From NCBI GenBank assembly GCA_964391195.1, contig CAYMLG010000019.1, forward strand, positions 7,850-71,849: a stretch of DNA of 64,000 bases, in the 5' to 3' direction. The DNA is from JAAYXE01 sp964391195. GTDB taxonomy: Bacteria > Chloroflexota > Anaerolineae > Anaerolineales > UBA4823. Below are positions 25,783 to 33,574 of the stretch, in pieces (the first letter of the stretch is position 1; each line of letters begins with the position of its first letter). The notes under the pieces were generated by a model. That model was not told the DNA's origin, made no database searches, and saw nothing but the letters and a program-made list of their open reading frames with translations. The position numbers and the translations under genes were made by a program.

Positions 25783-26374
25783 GTAGAGGCGGGTCATTGA
25801 TTCTAGCACAGTTGGCTTACCCTAAACGGCGCCTGACAGGCCAGCCCGCCCGGGTCGTCCAACCAGACCCGCCCCCAAGCATGCGCTAAACATGCCGCGC
25901 ATGTCATGCCACGCCATCCACCCCTCCCGGCACCGGCCAGCCCCTCAAGCCTGGAATCCGGAGCGTCGCTTCGTGTAGCCCGGCGCCAGGGGAAGGGTTT
26001 CACCCCCAAGCTGGGTGATGCCTACAGCCTGCGAGGTGTGTCCGCACGCCAACGCCGCCCGACCCTTCCCTGTGCAGGAGTGGGCCCGCCTTCCGTTTTC
26101 GTGGATTCGTGGTCGCGCAGCATGCGCTGAGCATGCCGTTCAGCCATTCGTAGACGGTTTCTCCCCGGCGCATGGGCACGGCTGCACCGTAAACCACTCA
26201 AAACCGTGAACCCTCCCGCCATGCCCCTACAAGCACGGGAGGATCGGATGGTAGCCGGGGTGGTTGACCGATTGTGCGAGGTGGGCGGGTCTGGGTTGGC
26301 GGTCCGGCGGGGTTGGCCTGGCGGTCATGCTCATCAGTTTGGGGTCTCGTGCTTGACTCAATGACCCGCCCTAC
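25783..26374. mobile_element. 592-bp non-coding element with inverted terminal repeats (MITE-like)
   Basis: The left end (25783-25809) and right end (26349-26374) are inverted copies sharing GTAGxGGCGGGTCATTGA and AGCAC, with about 24 of 26 positions matching. Sub-terminal sequences around GGCCAGCCCGCCC and ACCAGACCCGCCC also recur inverted inside the right end. No convincing protein is encoded. A diverged relative begins at 57679. No clear target-site duplication is visible. The rest of 25623-26543 holds only promoter-length flanks. Confidence 0.5.
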
Positions 26375-26543
26375 GAGAGGTTGGGGAACGGGGCTGGCTG
26401 CGGCGGTAAAAAACCATTCCCGATTACGGGTTTATTTTATAAATTTTCATTCGCCGCCGGCTGTAGATGCCGGCTGCCAGGGCCGGGGAGCGATCTCGAC
26501 CCCCGGCCCTGGCATTTACCGGCCGTTGACGACACCACTTCGC

Positions 26544-27470
26544 TTATGCTGTTTGAGGCCGGGTCACCGCCTGTAGCTGATCTTCTTCCGGAGAGGCTGC
26601 AGTAAAGAGGTGTTTCTTGACGGCGGGGATGACCAGCAGCAGGATGATGCTCAGACCCATCAGTGCTCCGTACAGGTAGTCGTTCGTGGCGTGGCGCACG
26701 TAGTGCGTGGCCAGGCTGGCAGCGAATGTGGCTCCCCCGGCGGTCAGTCCCAGGTATAGGCCGGACATCTTTCGCTGCCCGAGCTTGAAGATGGCCATCA
26801 CCAACATGAAGCTGGTGATCCACAGCACAGGGAAGGCCAGCCAGAGGACAGGGATGCCTTCGGCGAACAGCGGGCGCTTCGGGTGGCCGAAGTAGATGCG
26901 GAAGGCGGCGTGGGCGTTGGCGAAGTTTTCGGCGGCGCTAACCCCGAGCATCAAGAAAACCAGGCCATTAGCAGCCTTGTAAGCCCAGCTCGACTTCTCC
27001 GCCAGGATGATGGCGAAGTAGGGGATCAGGCCGGTGGCCATGATCAGCAGCGCCGGGGGGAAGCCGCCCTGCACGCTGCCGACGAAATTCATCCACGGCA
27101 CGAGCATGAAAGCCCCGCCGATGGAGGGCATGGCCAGCGCGGTGAGGGCAGCGCCGCGCGCCCAGGTCTCCCCTCGATACAGGGGTGCTGCCACCGCAAA
27201 GAGGGCAAAGCCTGCAATCAGCGAGAGCCCCGCCCACAGCGGGAAGATAAACCCAATGCTCCAGGGGATGACCCTGATCACCGCGGCCTGGGCGTTGCCC
27301 TCCGGCGTACCCTGGGCCTTGAAGTTCTCGATCCGGGCCAACTGGCCCTCGATGATCGGGTTGAGCATATTATGCACCAAAAATGGAACGGCGACAATCA
27401 TGATCACGGCTGCGATCAAGACGAGCGCCAGGACGGTCAAACGGACTTGACGGCTGGTGTCGGGTGACAT
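26544..27470 (-). CDS. Polytopic membrane protein (paralogue of 30197-31087)
   Basis: A 308-residue protein with about eight TM helices. It shares with the protein at 30197-31087 the segments APLYRGETWARGAAL / HPIYKGEEWAYPVAL and DYLYGALMGLSIIL / DYLYGALLSLGLLT, so the two are paralogues. No cofactor motif is certain; His and Tyr occur in membrane segments. GAGGAG precedes the ATG, and an Fnr-like palindrome lies 81 bases upstream, shared with the divergent Crp/Fnr gene 2. Function unknown; context suggests an anaerobic-respiration role. Confidence 0.75.
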   Translation of the reverse strand: MSPDTSRQVRLTVLALVLIAAVIMIVAVPFLVHNMLNPIIEGQLARIENFKAQGTPEGNAQAAVIRVIPWSIGFIFPLWAGLSLIAGFALFAVAAPLYRGETWARGAALTALAMPSIGGAFMLVPWMNFVGSVQGGFPPALLIMATGLIPYFAIILAEKSSWAYKAANGLVFLMLGVSAAENFANAHAAFRIYFGHPKRPLFAEGIPVLWLAFPVLWITSFMLVMAIFKLGQRKMSGLYLGLTAGGATFAASLATHYVRHATNDYLYGALMGLSIILLLVIPAVKKHLFTAASPEEDQLQAVTRPQTA

Positions 27471-27550
27471 ATGATTCTCCTCAAGGAAATTGATTCAGTT
27501 TCATCTGGTTTTGGTCACCCTAACTATAGCGTCATTCATTTTGAGTCACT

Positions 27551-27564
27551 TTGACTTTTATCAA
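27551..27564. promoter_or_regulatory. Fnr/Dnr-like box between membrane protein and Crp/Fnr gene 2
   Basis: TTGAC-TTTT-ATCAA, near-perfect symmetry, 81 bases upstream of one start and 42 bases upstream of the other, so it could serve both divergent promoters. Confidence 0.55.
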
Positions 27565-27605
27565 GAACTGGTAAATCTTTGCCGCCCACCATTCGAGGAG
27601 TCCAG

Positions 27606-28280
27606 ATGAACGATCTTGCCACCCGGCTGGCGCAAGCTCCTGTCTTCAAGAAGCTGCCTCACCGAGAAATCGAACTCCTGGCCGGTCAGACCGCGCTGAC
27701 AAAGCTGCGGCCCGGGGAGTTCCTCTGTCACCAGGGAGATCTATGGCCGTGGGCTGTGTTCCTGCTGCGCGGCGAGCTCCGCTGGGCGATGATCGCAATC
27801 AGCGGCCGCGAGCAGGTGCTCTTCCGCCTGAAATCCGGCAGCACTTTTTGGGCCCATTCGATGTTCGATGACCAGCCGATGCCGGCCTCGCTGATGGCTG
27901 CCAGGGCCTCCCAGGTTTATTTGTGGCCGAAAGATGTGATTGAGCCCGTCCTCTCACGTAACCCCGCCACGCTGTGGGAAATCCTGCGGCTGCATACCGC
28001 CACCATGCGGCGGGCCAGGGAGGTGATTTACGGGCTGGCGTTCAAACCGGTCGCCGGACGGCTGGCCCGGCTGTTGATCGAACAGGCCGGAGGACAGGAG
28101 GGCCAGCCGGTGCAGCGTGATATGACGCTGAGCGAGATCGCCGCCACGGTTGCCACCTCCCAGGAAGTGGTGTGCCGGCTGCTGTACCAGTTTCAAGCGG
28201 ATGGGCTGATCGAGCTCAGCCGGGCCAACTTCAAGCTGAACGATCGGGCAGCCCTGGAAGAGCTGGGGGAGAATCTATAA
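27606..28280 (+). CDS. Crp/Fnr-family transcriptional regulator 2
   Basis: A 224-residue regulator with an effector beta-roll (LRPGEFLCHQGDLWPWAVFL) and winged helix (MTLSEIAATVATSQEVVCRL). It is closest by eye to regulator 3 (31308): both have VxGLAFxPVAGRxARxLxEQA in the hinge. ATG 27606 has GAGGAG five bases upstream; a TTG at 27579 is less likely. The last six bases overlap the convergent membrane protein gene. Confidence 0.9.
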   Translation: MNDLATRLAQAPVFKKLPHREIELLAGQTALTKLRPGEFLCHQGDLWPWAVFLLRGELRWAMIAISGREQVLFRLKSGSTFWAHSMFDDQPMPASLMAARASQVYLWPKDVIEPVLSRNPATLWEILRLHTATMRRAREVIYGLAFKPVAGRLARLLIEQAGGQEGQPVQRDMTLSEIAATVATSQEVVCRLLYQFQADGLIELSRANFKLNDRAALEELGENL

Positions 28281-29102
28281 GGCGGGCCGCGGTTTCGCCT
28301 CGCGCCTGGCGGGGGCAGATTCGCCCTCTTCCAACACGATTCGCCGTCCGGTGGGAAGCAGCAAGACGACGAGCAGCAGCGTGCTGAGGATGGGCGCCGG
28401 CAGGAACATGGAGAACCGCTGCAGCCGGATGACATCGGTGATCCCGACCGGGTAGCCGCCCAGCATAGACATCATCGCCGCAAAGATCCCCAGGGGGAGG
28501 GCCCAGCGTTTGCGTTTGATCAGGGCGAAGATAAACACCGCCCAGGCTGCGGCCCCCCACCAGTTGAGCATCTGCCCCATGGCATACATGCCATTGGGTA
28601 AGCTCTCCGTCACCGTCTGGTACCTGGAGATCGCCCCGACGCCATCCATGTAGGTGAGCACATAGGCCAGGCCGCAGAAGAACGCCAGCCCGATGACCCG
28701 GCCTTTGACGCCGCCGATAAAGAGCATGGCGAACCACAATCCGAAGGCGATCAGGAACACCCATACAGTTGGGGTAGGCAGGCCAATGCTGGCCGGGGGG
28801 ATGATGGGGAAAAAGCCGGCCAGGATCTGCAGGGTGGCGGCGATAACGCCCCAGAACCAGGCCCAAGCTTGCCGGTTCAGGAAGCCATACAGGACTACCC
28901 CCCAAATCGCTCCACCGGTCATCCCGATCCAGCCGAGCATGGCGAAGACAATGCGCACGGTGATGGCTTCATCAGGCCGACCGTCGAGGATTTTGCCCTC
29001 AATGGTGGGGTTGTAAATGCTGGCCAACAGGTAGAAGACCAGCAGGCCGGTGAGGATGCCGGCAATGGCCAGGATGGAGCCGAGTTTATGGTTGTTTTTC
29101 AT
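28275..29102 (-). CDS. Hypothetical polytopic membrane protein
   Basis: A 275-residue protein with seven or eight TM helices (SILAIAGILTGLLVFYLLAS at the N-terminus). It has the same general architecture and size as 26544-27470 and 30197-31087 but lower similarity; it may be a distant member of that set. No recognised family. A weak TGAT-AAAC-ATCA half-box pair sits at 29122-29133, 20 bases upstream of the start. Confidence 0.65.
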   Translation of the reverse strand: MKNNHKLGSILAIAGILTGLLVFYLLASIYNPTIEGKILDGRPDEAITVRIVFAMLGWIGMTGGAIWGVVLYGFLNRQAWAWFWGVIAATLQILAGFFPIIPPASIGLPTPTVWVFLIAFGLWFAMLFIGGVKGRVIGLAFFCGLAYVLTYMDGVGAISRYQTVTESLPNGMYAMGQMLNWWGAAAWAVFIFALIKRKRWALPLGIFAAMMSMLGGYPVGITDVIRLQRFSMFLPAPILSTLLLVVLLLPTGRRIVLEEGESAPARREAKPRPAL

Positions 29103-29121
29103 CGGTTACCTTCCTTTTCCG

Positions 29122-29133
29122 TGATAAACATCA
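29122..29133. promoter_or_regulatory. Weak Fnr-like half-box pair
   Basis: TGAT-AAAC-ATCA, the core of the TTGAT-N4-ATCAA consensus, only 20 bases before the start codon at 29102; that close position would suit repression better than activation. Confidence 0.3.
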
Positions 29134-29181
29134 GTTAGTGTTCGCGAAAATTTTCTGATGGTATTGCGCCTGTGGTTTGAT

Positions 29182-30033
29182 TCAGGAACCAGGTGAGCCA
29201 ACCTTCAACGTCAGGGAGTCTTTCCTGGTGCAAGTCTCCAGGCATTCCAAACAGCGGACACATTCCGGGTCATCCAGATTGTCGGGGACTGCCTGGATCC
29301 CCATAGAACATTCGGAGTCACAGCGTCCGCAGTGATTGCAGCCGCTCTCCCTGGCCAACCGCAGGGGTGAGATCTTATTGAAGATGGCCAGCAGCGCGCC
29401 CATTGGGCAGAGGTACTTACAGCTTCCCCGCTCGACCAGCAGCGAGAAAACGAAAAAGACGGCCAGTATGATCAGAAACAGCGGTGTGGGGTCAAAGCTG
29501 AAGATGGCCCGCGCCGGGCAGATATTATGCAGCGGGGGGATGGTCGCAAAGAGACTGACGGCGAGTATCATTCCCAGGAGCGGGTACTTGGCCCACCGCA
29601 GCCCCCGGTCTATCTGGCCAGTAGGCCGGATGGGGAAGCGGGCCGGGCTTTTCTTGCCGCGCACAGGATGCGGATCGCCGCTCAAGCGGCGGGACAGGGC
29701 GGCGATGAAATCCTGCAGCGCGCCTAGCGGGCACATCCAGCCGCAGAAGGCGCGCCCGGCCACGAGAGCAACCCCCAACACGCCTAACAGCACCGAGAAG
29801 TTCAGTAAGGTCGTGGTTTTGAGCGTCTCTCCGTTGAGCAGGTAGGGGAAGAAGGTCTCCACCGCTCCGAAAGGGCAGAAGGAATCGAAGGCGCCCCCGC
29901 CTTGATCGCCGGGGAGGGCGTGCCGGACCCCGATCAAGGCGGTTATGGCGACGGACAGCCATTGGATCGTTCTGCGGCTGTTGTGGATGGGGAAAGACTT
30001 TTGCTTGCGATTCTGCGGCTTCATCCCGATCAT
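29182..30033 (-). CDS. NapH/NosR-C-terminal-like membrane iron-sulfur protein
   Basis: A 283-residue protein with four or five TM helices and polyferredoxin features: membrane-surface motifs CGWMCPLGALQD and CKYLCPMGALLA (CX3CP, as in NapH, NosR, CcoG) and two C-terminal 4Fe-4S patterns, CNHCGRCDSEC and CVRCLECLETC. Such proteins pass electrons from quinol to periplasmic nitrate or nitrous-oxide reductases or their maturation. No napA or nosZ is in the window. ATG 30033 overlaps the stop of the small upstream gene (ATGA), so translation is coupled. A TTG further upstream (30072) is unlikely. Confidence 0.85.
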   Translation of the reverse strand: MIGMKPQNRKQKSFPIHNSRRTIQWLSVAITALIGVRHALPGDQGGGAFDSFCPFGAVETFFPYLLNGETLKTTTLLNFSVLLGVLGVALVAGRAFCGWMCPLGALQDFIAALSRRLSGDPHPVRGKKSPARFPIRPTGQIDRGLRWAKYPLLGMILAVSLFATIPPLHNICPARAIFSFDPTPLFLIILAVFFVFSLLVERGSCKYLCPMGALLAIFNKISPLRLARESGCNHCGRCDSECSMGIQAVPDNLDDPECVRCLECLETCTRKDSLTLKVGSPGS

Positions 30034-30200
30034 AGAATGGCTTCCACCAATATTGGAACAGGCCGGATCCAACCGGCACCGGATCTGTGATTACCACTGC
30101 CGCCGTGCTGCGGGCGGAAACCGAGCAGGAGTCCGAGCACTACGAACAGGGCGAAAACGGTAAGAATGATGGCCGGGAAATAGCGGGGGTTAATTTTCAT
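30030..30200 (-). CDS. Small single-TM protein (56 aa), translationally coupled on both sides
   Basis: Starts MKINPRYFPA, then one hydrophobic helix (IILTVFALFVVLGLLLGF), then a short polar tail. Its ATG overlaps the stop of the upstream membrane protein (ATGA) and its stop overlaps the ATG of the NapH-like gene (ATGA). This double overlap on one strand strongly suggests a real gene and a three-gene operon 31087-29182. A small subunit or assembly factor of the iron-sulfur membrane complex is plausible. Confidence 0.65.
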   Translation of the reverse strand: MKINPRYFPAIILTVFALFVVLGLLLGFRPQHGGSGNHRSGAGWIRPVPILVEAIL

Positions 30201-31087
30201 GCAAACACCTGGATCGGCCCCTCTTCACCCGCCTCTGCCGGGTCCTCTTCCGCGGTCAGCGCCGCTTTGAACCTTGGGTAAAACAGGGAGGTAAGCAAGC
30301 CGAGGCTGAGCAGCGCGCCGTACAGGTAGTCCCAGGAAGTCGAGTCGGACAGCAAGGTGCGGATGACCTGCGTGGGCACATCGATGGCCAGGATCGTGGT
30401 GCCGGCGACCACCGCCAGCCGCCAACCCCATTTTTTTCGGGCGGCAAGCTGGTAGATGGCGATGAAAAGCAGGACCACCGCCAGCCACTGCACCGGGCCG
30501 GACCAGGAGAGAACCCACCATTCCAACCCTTCGTACAGCGGCTTGAGGGGGCGGGTGAGCAGCATCCGCAGGTTCCCTATCCCGATGGTGAAGGCATGGG
30601 TGGCCAGCATTCCGGCGAAGGTCAGGGCCAGGAACTGCGCCCACTTCAGCCAGCGGTCCGCTTTACGCAGCAGGATGAGCGGCCAGAAGAAGGCCAGGCC
30701 GGCGAATGAGATCACCAGGGGGATGGGGAAACCCTCCACCCAGGACACGTAGGGCAGGAACATGAACATCCCGCCCGTAGCAGGGAAGGCCGCCGCCAGC
30801 AAGGCCACCGGGTAGGCCCACTCCTCTCCCTTGTATATAGGGTGGGCCAGGAGGATGAGCGTGATGCCGGCGACGAAAATCAGCCCGCGATAAATGGGGT
30901 AGGCGAACGAGAAGATCAGGACCCCGCTGCTGAAAGCGGGCCTGGTCTTGCTCACCTCCATCAGGGCTGCGACCACTCTTTCCATCGAAGTCTGGATCAA
31001 TATGGGCGCGATGGCGATCAGAAAGAGGCCGGTCGCCGCACCCAGGACGGCAAGAAGCAGGCGAGTCTGCTGTGGGGTGTGTTTCAT
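30197..31087 (-). CDS. Polytopic membrane protein (paralogue of 26544-27470)
   Basis: A 296-residue protein with about eight TM helices and the shared motifs HPIYKGEEWAYPVAL and DYLYGALLSL. It is the first gene of the coupled operon leading to the NapH-like ferredoxin, which ties this unknown family to membrane electron transfer. No conserved heme-ligand pairs can be assigned with confidence. Confidence 0.75.
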   Translation of the reverse strand: MKHTPQQTRLLLAVLGAATGLFLIAIAPILIQTSMERVVAALMEVSKTRPAFSSGVLIFSFAYPIYRGLIFVAGITLILLAHPIYKGEEWAYPVALLAAAFPATGGMFMFLPYVSWVEGFPIPLVISFAGLAFFWPLILLRKADRWLKWAQFLALTFAGMLATHAFTIGIGNLRMLLTRPLKPLYEGLEWWVLSWSGPVQWLAVVLLFIAIYQLAARKKWGWRLAVVAGTTILAIDVPTQVIRTLLSDSTSWDYLYGALLSLGLLTSLFYPRFKAALTAEEDPAEAGEEGPIQVFA

Positions 31088-31307
31088 TTTGATTTCCTTT
31101 TCTCCGAATAGCGGGTGACCTGGAGAACAACGAGAGTGCGCTCTATTGAGAAATTAACACAAAATAATGGGTATGTCTTTGCTTTAAGGCAAAACACAGA
31201 GCAAGGAAGCGGGCGAGCAGGCAGATCGAACCCATGCGCTGCGTCCCGGCGGACGGCGAGGCTGCCTGTGATAGAATCCAGGTAAGCCCTAAACGAAAGG
31301 AATATTT

Positions 31308-31988
31308 ATGTCGAGGGTTTTATCGATCCTTTCCAGGCATCCGGTCTTTGAATCCCTGTCCCCCGAGCAGCTCGAAGCGGTCCTGGCGGCCGGCTTTTCC
31401 TGCAAGTATGCGAAAAGCACCCTGGTTGCCCTGGCCGGTGAAGCGTGGCCCTACCTGTTCCTCGTGTTGGAAGGAAAAATCCAGGCATTTAAGGAATCGA
31501 GCGAGGGGCGCAGCCTGATGATCGGCGCGATCGAGAGCGGGGAACTGTTCTGGGGATTAGCCTTCTTCCATCCGGAGGTGGGCCAGCCGGCCAGCCTGGA
31601 GGCCAGCGAAGACAGCGAGCTTTATCTTTGGGAACACGACCGCCTTCTCCCCTTCCTGCTGCAGCACGGCCGGGTTTCCTGGGAACTGAGCCGGCTGATG
31701 GTCACCCGCATGCTGCGCGCCAGTGACCTTGTCGAGGGGCTGGCGTTCCAGCCGGTGGCCGGGCGGGTGGCGCGCTTCTTGCTCGAACAGGCTCCGCCGG
31801 ACATGACCCCCTCCCCGCGCGATCTCACCCTGGACCAGATCGCCGCCCATACCGGCACGACGCGGGAAGTGGTCTGCCGCTACCTGCGCAGTTTTTCAGA
31901 TGAGGGACTGATCCACATCACCCGCACCGAATACCAGGTCACCGACCGGGATGGGTTGGAGCGGGTCAGCCGCCAGGTGAAGGGCTAA
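31308..31988 (+). CDS. Crp/Fnr-family transcriptional regulator 3
   Basis: A 226-residue regulator with a beta-roll effector domain and winged helix (LTLDQIAAHTGTTREVVCRYL). The hinge VEGLAFQPVAGRVARFLLEQA is nearly the same as in regulator 2. It is directly followed, with no gap, by another Crp/Fnr gene, so both are probably one transcript. AAAGGAATATTT precedes the ATG. Confidence 0.9.
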   Translation: MSRVLSILSRHPVFESLSPEQLEAVLAAGFSCKYAKSTLVALAGEAWPYLFLVLEGKIQAFKESSEGRSLMIGAIESGELFWGLAFFHPEVGQPASLEASEDSELYLWEHDRLLPFLLQHGRVSWELSRLMVTRMLRASDLVEGLAFQPVAGRVARFLLEQAPPDMTPSPRDLTLDQIAAHTGTTREVVCRYLRSFSDEGLIHITRTEYQVTDRDGLERVSRQVKG

Positions 31989-32672
31989 ATGCCAGGTTCT
32001 CAAGCGATCCTTCCACTGCTCGCCGCCATTCCCTATTTTCAGGACATCGAACCCTCAGCGCTTCAGGAGATCGTCCAGGCTGCTTTTTTGAAGGAGTACG
32101 AATCCGGGCAGTTGGTCCTACTCGAAGGGGAACAGGCCTCCGGGCTCTACATCGTCCAGCAAGGCAAGCTGAAAGTATCGAAAATCTCGCTGGATGGGCG
32201 CGAACAGATCCTCCAGTTTTTAGACAGTGGAGAGGTATTCAATGCCATTAGTGTGTTGGCCGGGGGGACGAATGCCGCCACCGTGACTGCACTGGAACCC
32301 TCTCAAGTATGGTTAATCCGCCGGGAGACGATCCTGAAGCTGCTCGATACACACCCGCAGTTCGCCCGCCGCGTGATCCAGGACCTGGCCGGGCGGGTGC
32401 TGCACCTGATTTCCCTCGTCGAAGACCTGTCATTGCGCTCCGTCGAATCTCGCCTGGCCAGGCTCCTGCTCGAGAACTCGGTGAACGACCGTGTTCAGCG
32501 CCAGCGCTGGGCGACGCAGAACGAGATGGCATCCCGCCTCGGGACCGTTCCGGATGTCGTCAGCCGCACCCTGCGCCGCCTCGCCGAGCGTGGCCTGATC
32601 CAGATTAACAGGCACGAGATCCGGTTGATCGATCGGGCGGGTTTGGAGGAGGTGGCCAGGATCGAACCATGA
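31989..32672 (+). CDS. Crp/Fnr-family transcriptional regulator 4
   Basis: A 227-residue regulator whose ATG is the first codon after the preceding stop. Effector domain ESGQLVLLEGEQASGLYIVQ and winged helix ATQNEMASRLGTVPDVVSRTL are typical. It resembles regulator 5 and Dnr-like proteins more than its neighbour, so the pair is not a recent tandem duplication. Confidence 0.9.
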   Translation: MPGSQAILPLLAAIPYFQDIEPSALQEIVQAAFLKEYESGQLVLLEGEQASGLYIVQQGKLKVSKISLDGREQILQFLDSGEVFNAISVLAGGTNAATVTALEPSQVWLIRRETILKLLDTHPQFARRVIQDLAGRVLHLISLVEDLSLRSVESRLARLLLENSVNDRVQRQRWATQNEMASRLGTVPDVVSRTLRRLAERGLIQINRHEIRLIDRAGLEEVARIEP

Positions 32673-32900
32673 ACGTCTCAGAGCGCCTGGGCCATCTCTT
32701 CCACAAGCCAGACTAGCTTCCAAATCGAACTCGAAACCGGCGACCGCGGCCTGGCAGCGCTTGCCAGGCCGGTCTGGGCGCACGGATCCATCCCCTGGGC
32801 CACGGACAGACCTTCCGCTTCGAGCTGCAGCGGCAGTCATACTGACGGTTGTTCGAGGCGTAAATTGAACTCGCGTTGAGTTGCCTCGCAGGTTGGATAA

Positions 32901-32946
32901 AAGTGAGTGTGGTGAGTAGGGCGAGGCCTTCCCATCACACTCACTT
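32901..32946. terminator. Hairpin after Crp/Fnr gene 4
   Basis: AAGTGAGTGTGGTG (left) pairs with CATCACACTCACTT (right) with one G-T wobble and a GC-rich loop. It is 229 bases after the regulator stop. Confidence 0.45.
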
Positions 32947-32965
32947 AACAAACGTTTCGTTCACC

Positions 32966-32977
32966 CGACTTAAGTCG
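32966..32977. promoter_or_regulatory. 12-bp perfect palindrome before the DUF6069-like gene
   Basis: CGACTTAAGTCG, 77 bases before the ATG at 33054; candidate operator. Confidence 0.3.
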
Positions 32978-33053
32978 TTGAATTTTCACCACCGGGAGAG
33001 TACAGTATAGAGAATCAAACTTAACCCAGACAGCGCCAGAAGAGGAGGGAACC

Positions 33054-33512
33054 ATGGCTGCTAGAACGGTTTCGCAAGATCTCAGCACAAGATCCAAAGA
33101 TAGACTCTCTACACAGGAATGGGTCAAAATTGGCCTGGTCACTGCCATCGTCGCCATTGCCTTCGTGCTCGTTAGCCAGGCAGCAGCACTGTCCATCTGG
33201 CCACAAGCTGCGGCTTTCCGGCCATTAGACAGCTATCCCCGCTCCGCCATCTTTACCCTGGTCCCGGCTATCGTGGCAACTGTCCTGTTCGCCCGCCTGG
33301 CAGCAGTGAGTAGAACCCCGGCTGCCTCTTTTTTGAAGGTCGCAGTGCTCGTCCTGCTGCTCAGCTTCGTCCCCGATTATTTGCTGCCTGATCTCAACAA
33401 GACCTTCCTGGCGAGCAGCATTGCTGCATTCCTGCACCTTGTCGCCGGTATTGTCATCACCCTGGGGATCCTGACCGGCTACAAGCGAGCCAGAACGGTT
33501 GTAAGGTCATAG
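33054..33512 (+). CDS. Four-TM membrane protein, DUF6069-like
   Basis: A 152-residue protein with four TM helices (VTAIVAIAFVLVSQAAAL; AIFTLVPAIVATVLFARL; AVLVLLLSFVPDYLL; AFLHLVAGIVITLGIL). Topology, length and the PRS-AIFTLVPAIVATVLF segment fit the DUF6069 family of unknown function. GAGGGAACC precedes the ATG. It is followed in the same direction by the His-rich membrane protein at 33575. Confidence 0.65.
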   Translation: MAARTVSQDLSTRSKDRLSTQEWVKIGLVTAIVAIAFVLVSQAAALSIWPQAAAFRPLDSYPRSAIFTLVPAIVATVLFARLAAVSRTPAASFLKVAVLVLLLSFVPDYLLPDLNKTFLASSIAAFLHLVAGIVITLGILTGYKRARTVVRS

Positions 33513-33574
33513 CAGCCCTGGTTTGCAGGTTTGATCGCCTGAAATTCGCCAATGGTCACGAAAGGACGGCTGGT

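Larger units (their letters stand above)
32673..33053. other. Intergenic stretch with hairpin and palindrome
   Basis: No gene is supported. A short frame fragment near 32673-32845 has coding-like composition but early stops and may be a degraded remnant. The stretch holds the hairpin at 32901-32946 and the palindrome at 32966-32977. Confidence 0.4.

Noticed and set aside
25783..26374. Short open frames inside the inverted-repeat element
   Set aside because: Present on both strands, all under about 75 codons, no ribosome binding sites and no conservation with the second copy.
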